From the NCBI GenBank assembly GCA_900545745.1, contig URAD01000027.1, positions 1-16,963 on the forward strand: DNA of 16,963 nucleotides, read 5' to 3'. The notes beneath the pieces are model-generated. The model worked only from the letters and a program-made list of their open reading frames with translations, was not told where the DNA came from and did no database searches. Positions 14,755-16,963 of this stretch are shown in pieces (position 1 is the stretch's first letter; each line of letters begins with the position of its first letter). This DNA comes from an uncultured Collinsella sp. (GTDB lineage: Bacteria; Actinomycetota; Coriobacteriia; Coriobacteriales; Coriobacteriaceae). The position numbers were made by a program, and so were the translations under genes.

Positions 14755-16113
14755 TTACTCGTCCTTGGGCGCGGGGTGTTTGCAGACCACGCTCATGTAG
14801 ATCATACCGAGCACGGCAGCGGTGACCGAACCGGCAAGGATGGCGGCCTTGGCAGCCAGAACCTCAAACTGGGCCGTCGGGAAGGCAAGGCCGCTGATGA
14901 GGATCGACATGGTGAAGCCGATGCCGCCCAGAATGCCCACACCGGCAATCATGTGCCAGTTAACGTTATGCGGCAGCTCGCAGACCCTAAACTTAACCAG
15001 GGCAAACGTCATGCCAAAGATGCCGATCGGCTTGCCCAGCAGCATGCCAAAGTACACGCCGAGCGTCACCGGGTCGGTGAGCAGCGTGCTCATATCCACA
15101 CCCACTAGGCGAACCTGTGCGTTCACGAACGCAAAGATCGGCAGAATCACAAAGTTGACCGGCGTGGAGATCAGACGCTCCATGCGGATGAGCGGCGGGG
15201 TCACGCGGTGCATGACGCGCTCGACCCTGGTGGTCGAGACGGTAAAGTCATGCTGGCCCAGGATGTGTGCCTCGTCGTCGTAGCGGTCATCAAGCAGCGG
15301 CAGGCACTCGCCCAGCCAGTCAGTCAGACTATCGAGCTTGACGCCGCACTTGGCCGGGATGGTAAAGGCCAAGATAACGCCGGCAAGCGTGGCGTGCACG
15401 CCGCTCTTAAACATGCAGAACCACAGCAGCAGGCCCAGCACCGAATACGGGGCAAGGCGGTAATGCTGCGTCTTGTTGAGCCACACGAGCGCGCAGGTCA
15501 CCAGCGCGGCGGCGCCCAACCAAAACGGATTGGGGCTCTGACCGTAGAAGATGGCGATGGCAGCGATGGAGATGAGGTCGTCGGCGATGGCGAGCGTCGA
15601 GAAGAACACGCGCACGCCGTTGGGCACGCGGTTGCCCAAAAGCGACAGCACGCCCAGCGCAAAGGCAATATCGGTTGCCATGGGGATGGCCCAACCGTTG
15701 CGGGCGCCGGCATGGTTAAAGATCAGGTAGATGCAGGCGGGAACGACGACGCCGCCCACGGCCGCCAGCATGGGAAGCATGGCCTGACGCGGATTCTTGA
15801 GCTCGCCGACCGTCATCTCGTACTTAAGCTCAATGCCCACCAACAAAAAGAAAATCGCCATGAGGAAGTCGTTGACGAAAAGTTCAACGGTAAGACCGGC
15901 CGTAAGGTTGCCCAGACCCACATACAGCGGGGTCTCCAAAAAGTGATGGATGGCCTCGTAGGCATCGGTATTGGCGCAAATGACGGCGGCGATGGCGGCG
16001 AAGACCATGACGGCGGCGGAAATCGTGCCGTTCTCGGCAATGCGCTCCCAAATGTCGTGGCGTTCAAAGCGCTTGCGCTCACGGACGTTGAACAGCTGCT
16101 CAGTTGCTGCCAT
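14755..16113 (-). CDS. nhaA: Na+/H+ antiporter NhaA
   Basis: 452 residues, a polytopic membrane protein that exports Na+ in exchange for protons, for pH and sodium homeostasis. The ion-site residues are visible: ATDIAFALG (D148, equivalent to E. coli D133) and LAIADDLISI (D178, D179, equivalent to D163/D164). It is longer than the E. coli protein (388), because of an extra N-terminal segment and a hydrophilic insert (about 275-310, LDDRYDDEAHILGQHDF). ATG at 16113 with AAAGGAG 6 nt upstream. It is a single-gene unit between ppaC and a terminator. Confidence 0.95.
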   Translation of the reverse strand: MAATEQLFNVRERKRFERHDIWERIAENGTISAAVMVFAAIAAVICANTDAYEAIHHFLETPLYVGLGNLTAGLTVELFVNDFLMAIFFLLVGIELKYEMTVGELKNPRQAMLPMLAAVGGVVVPACIYLIFNHAGARNGWAIPMATDIAFALGVLSLLGNRVPNGVRVFFSTLAIADDLISIAAIAIFYGQSPNPFWLGAAALVTCALVWLNKTQHYRLAPYSVLGLLLWFCMFKSGVHATLAGVILAFTIPAKCGVKLDSLTDWLGECLPLLDDRYDDEAHILGQHDFTVSTTRVERVMHRVTPPLIRMERLISTPVNFVILPIFAFVNAQVRLVGVDMSTLLTDPVTLGVYFGMLLGKPIGIFGMTFALVKFRVCELPHNVNWHMIAGVGILGGIGFTMSILISGLAFPTAQFEVLAAKAAILAGSVTAAVLGMIYMSVVCKHPAPKDE

Positions 16114-16127
16114 GGGCGGCTCCTTTC

Positions 16128-16174
16128 ACGGGAAAGCTCCCGTCTTAAAAAAGCACGGCCCGCCCAAGTGGCGG
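16128..16174 (-). promoter_or_regulatory. Structured nhaA leader
   Basis: On the minus-strand transcript a 5-bp stem (16160-16164 with 16170-16174) is followed after 7 nt by T6 (16147-16152). A second hairpin, 6 bp with a 4-nt loop (16128-16133 with 16138-16143), lies directly against the Shine-Dalgarno. This could be an attenuator or a translation switch, but the stems are short. The rest of the gap (16175-16318) holds a perfect palindrome, ACGGGCGCCCGT (16282-16293), and an imperfect one (16258-16278); I find no clear promoter. Confidence 0.3.
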
Positions 16175-16318
16175 CGCCGCGCTCTAACGTATTACGCTTG
16201 CATCTAGCCTACCCTGCACGACAAGCACGCAGGCGCGGCCGAAAAGCGGAACCACAGGTTGAACATTATTTGCTCAACGGCACGGGCGCCCGTCCAATAG
16301 CGGACGCGGCCCCGCGCA

Positions 16319-16359
16319 CAAAAAACGACCGGAGCGCGGGGCGTCCGCGATCCGGTCGT
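16319..16359 (-). terminator. Intrinsic terminator of ppaC
   Basis: On the minus strand a 9-bp stem (16351-16359 with 16325-16333) is extended inward, after one mismatch, by 5 more pairs (16345-16349 with 16335-16339), and is followed by T6. It lies 20 nt after the ppaC stop. Confidence 0.9.
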
Positions 16360-16378
16360 GGCGTTTGGTCAACTAAAC

Positions 16379-16963
16379 CTAGCAGGCGGCCATGATGGGG
16401 GCAGCGACCTGCTTCTTACGGGAAAGGACGCCCGGCATCCAGACGCCGTCGTGCTCGTCGGCAATGCCCAGGCCCTTCTGAGCAGCCTCGGTCTCGCCCT
16501 CGAGCAGGACCTGCGAGCCCTCCTCCATGATGTCGGTGATGCATAGGACGATGCCGTCGGCACCCTTCTCGGCGGCGTAGGCGCGCATGGCCTCGCGGAT
16601 CTCGTCGATCATGCCGAGAGCGCGGCTCTTGTCAACGGTCTCGTACTGGCCGATGAGCAGTTTCTTGCCGGCGGGCTCGAACATCTTGATGTCGTTGCCG
16701 ACCATCTCGGCTGCGGTGAAGGAGCCAGACGGACGGGTAAGGAAGACCTCCATGCCAAACTTGACCGGGTCGACGCCCACCTGCTCGCCGAGCTTGGCGG
16801 CGACGGCGCGGTCGACATCGGTGGTGGTGGGGCTCTTGAGCATGAGCGTGTCGGTCATCATGGCCGAGAGCAGCAGCTTGGCCTGGACGTCGGAAAGCTC
16901 AACGCCGAGCACGCCGGCGAGCTTGGTGACGATGGTGCAGCTGGAGCCCCAGGGCAGGCAGAT
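16379..16963 (-). CDS. ppaC: Manganese-dependent inorganic pyrophosphatase, 3' part
   Basis: The C-terminal 194 codons of a DHH-family (family II) pyrophosphatase; the start lies beyond the right edge. It hydrolyses pyrophosphate to phosphate in the cytoplasm. Seen: PWGSSCTIVTKLAG near the edge, the helix AKLLLSAMMTDTLMLKSPTT typical of the end of the DHH domain, then the DHHA2 domain ending with the substrate-binding SRKKQV motif close to the C-terminus. The frame is open to the edge, so the GTG at 16912 is internal and not the start. The usual length is about 310, so roughly 115 residues are missing. Whether CBS domains occur cannot be seen, because they would lie within the missing part. 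Confidence 0.93.
   Translation of the reverse strand: MCLPWGSSCTIVTKLAGVLGVELSDVQAKLLLSAMMTDTLMLKSPTTTDVDRAVAAKLGEQVGVDPVKFGMEVFLTRPSGSFTAAEMVGNDIKMFEPAGKKLLIGQYETVDKSRALGMIDEIREAMRAYAAEKGADGIVLCITDIMEEGSQVLLEGETEAAQKGLGIADEHDGVWMPGVLSRKKQVAAPIMAAC

Noticed and set aside
15208..16395. Plus-strand open frame of 395 codons opposite nhaA
   Set aside because: Shadow of nhaA, low-complexity His/Gly/Arg composition, and it runs through the terminator of ppaC.

Overview
The window looks like a chromosomal segment from a GC-rich, Gram-positive gut actinobacterium of the class Coriobacteriia, most likely Collinsella or a close relative. This is inferred from overall GC, codon use, the tmk-holB-ricT gene order, an archaeal-looking topoisomerase I and a C-terminal nuclease-like protein of a type I associate with Coriobacteriia; no rRNA or marker gene is present to prove it. 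Most genes are housekeeping and lie on the minus strand. Two short plus-strand genes interrupt them. I see no tRNA, rRNA, CRISPR array, prophage or complete insertion sequence.

Region 1-423 holds no convincing gene. It contains a leftward promoter-like pair (22-50), two tandem GC-rich hairpins (124-170) and a 217-bp element bounded by perfect 33-bp inverted repeats (172-388). Region 424-5944 is a minus-strand operon running tmk, holB, ricT (PSP1 family, with an unusual Arg-rich tail), comF and a PD-(D/E)XK-like protein of unknown function. Joints are tight: 1 nt between tmk and holB, a 10-nt overlap of holB with ricT, and 10 nt between comF and the last gene. A hairpin in the ricT-comF gap overlaps the comF ribosome binding site.

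Region 5945-7319 carries a plus-strand membrane zinc-ribbon protein, flanked by intergenic hairpin repeats and closed by a bidirectional terminator. Region 7320-14263 is a long minus-strand run: a type Ic aminotransferase, an orphan STAS anti-sigma antagonist, then tatA/B, tatC, hypA, hypB and topA. The Tat translocase genes sit directly before the nickel-insertion genes hypA-hypB, which suggests coupling of hydrogenase maturation to export. Region 14264-14754 holds a small unknown plus-strand gene and a bidirectional terminator. Region 14755-16963 carries nhaA (Na+/H+ antiporter) and the 3' part of ppaC (Mn-dependent pyrophosphatase), cut by the right edge.

The most unusual non-coding signal is a family of short intergenic stem-loops whose 13-nt loop is nearly constant (TARGAACGTCCCY) while the stem changes in a base-paired way. 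Three copies occur, all between the stop codon of a plus-strand gene and the terminator of a convergent gene pair. A related half copy and a related 23-bp inverted repeat lie in the tmk/zinc-ribbon divergent gap.
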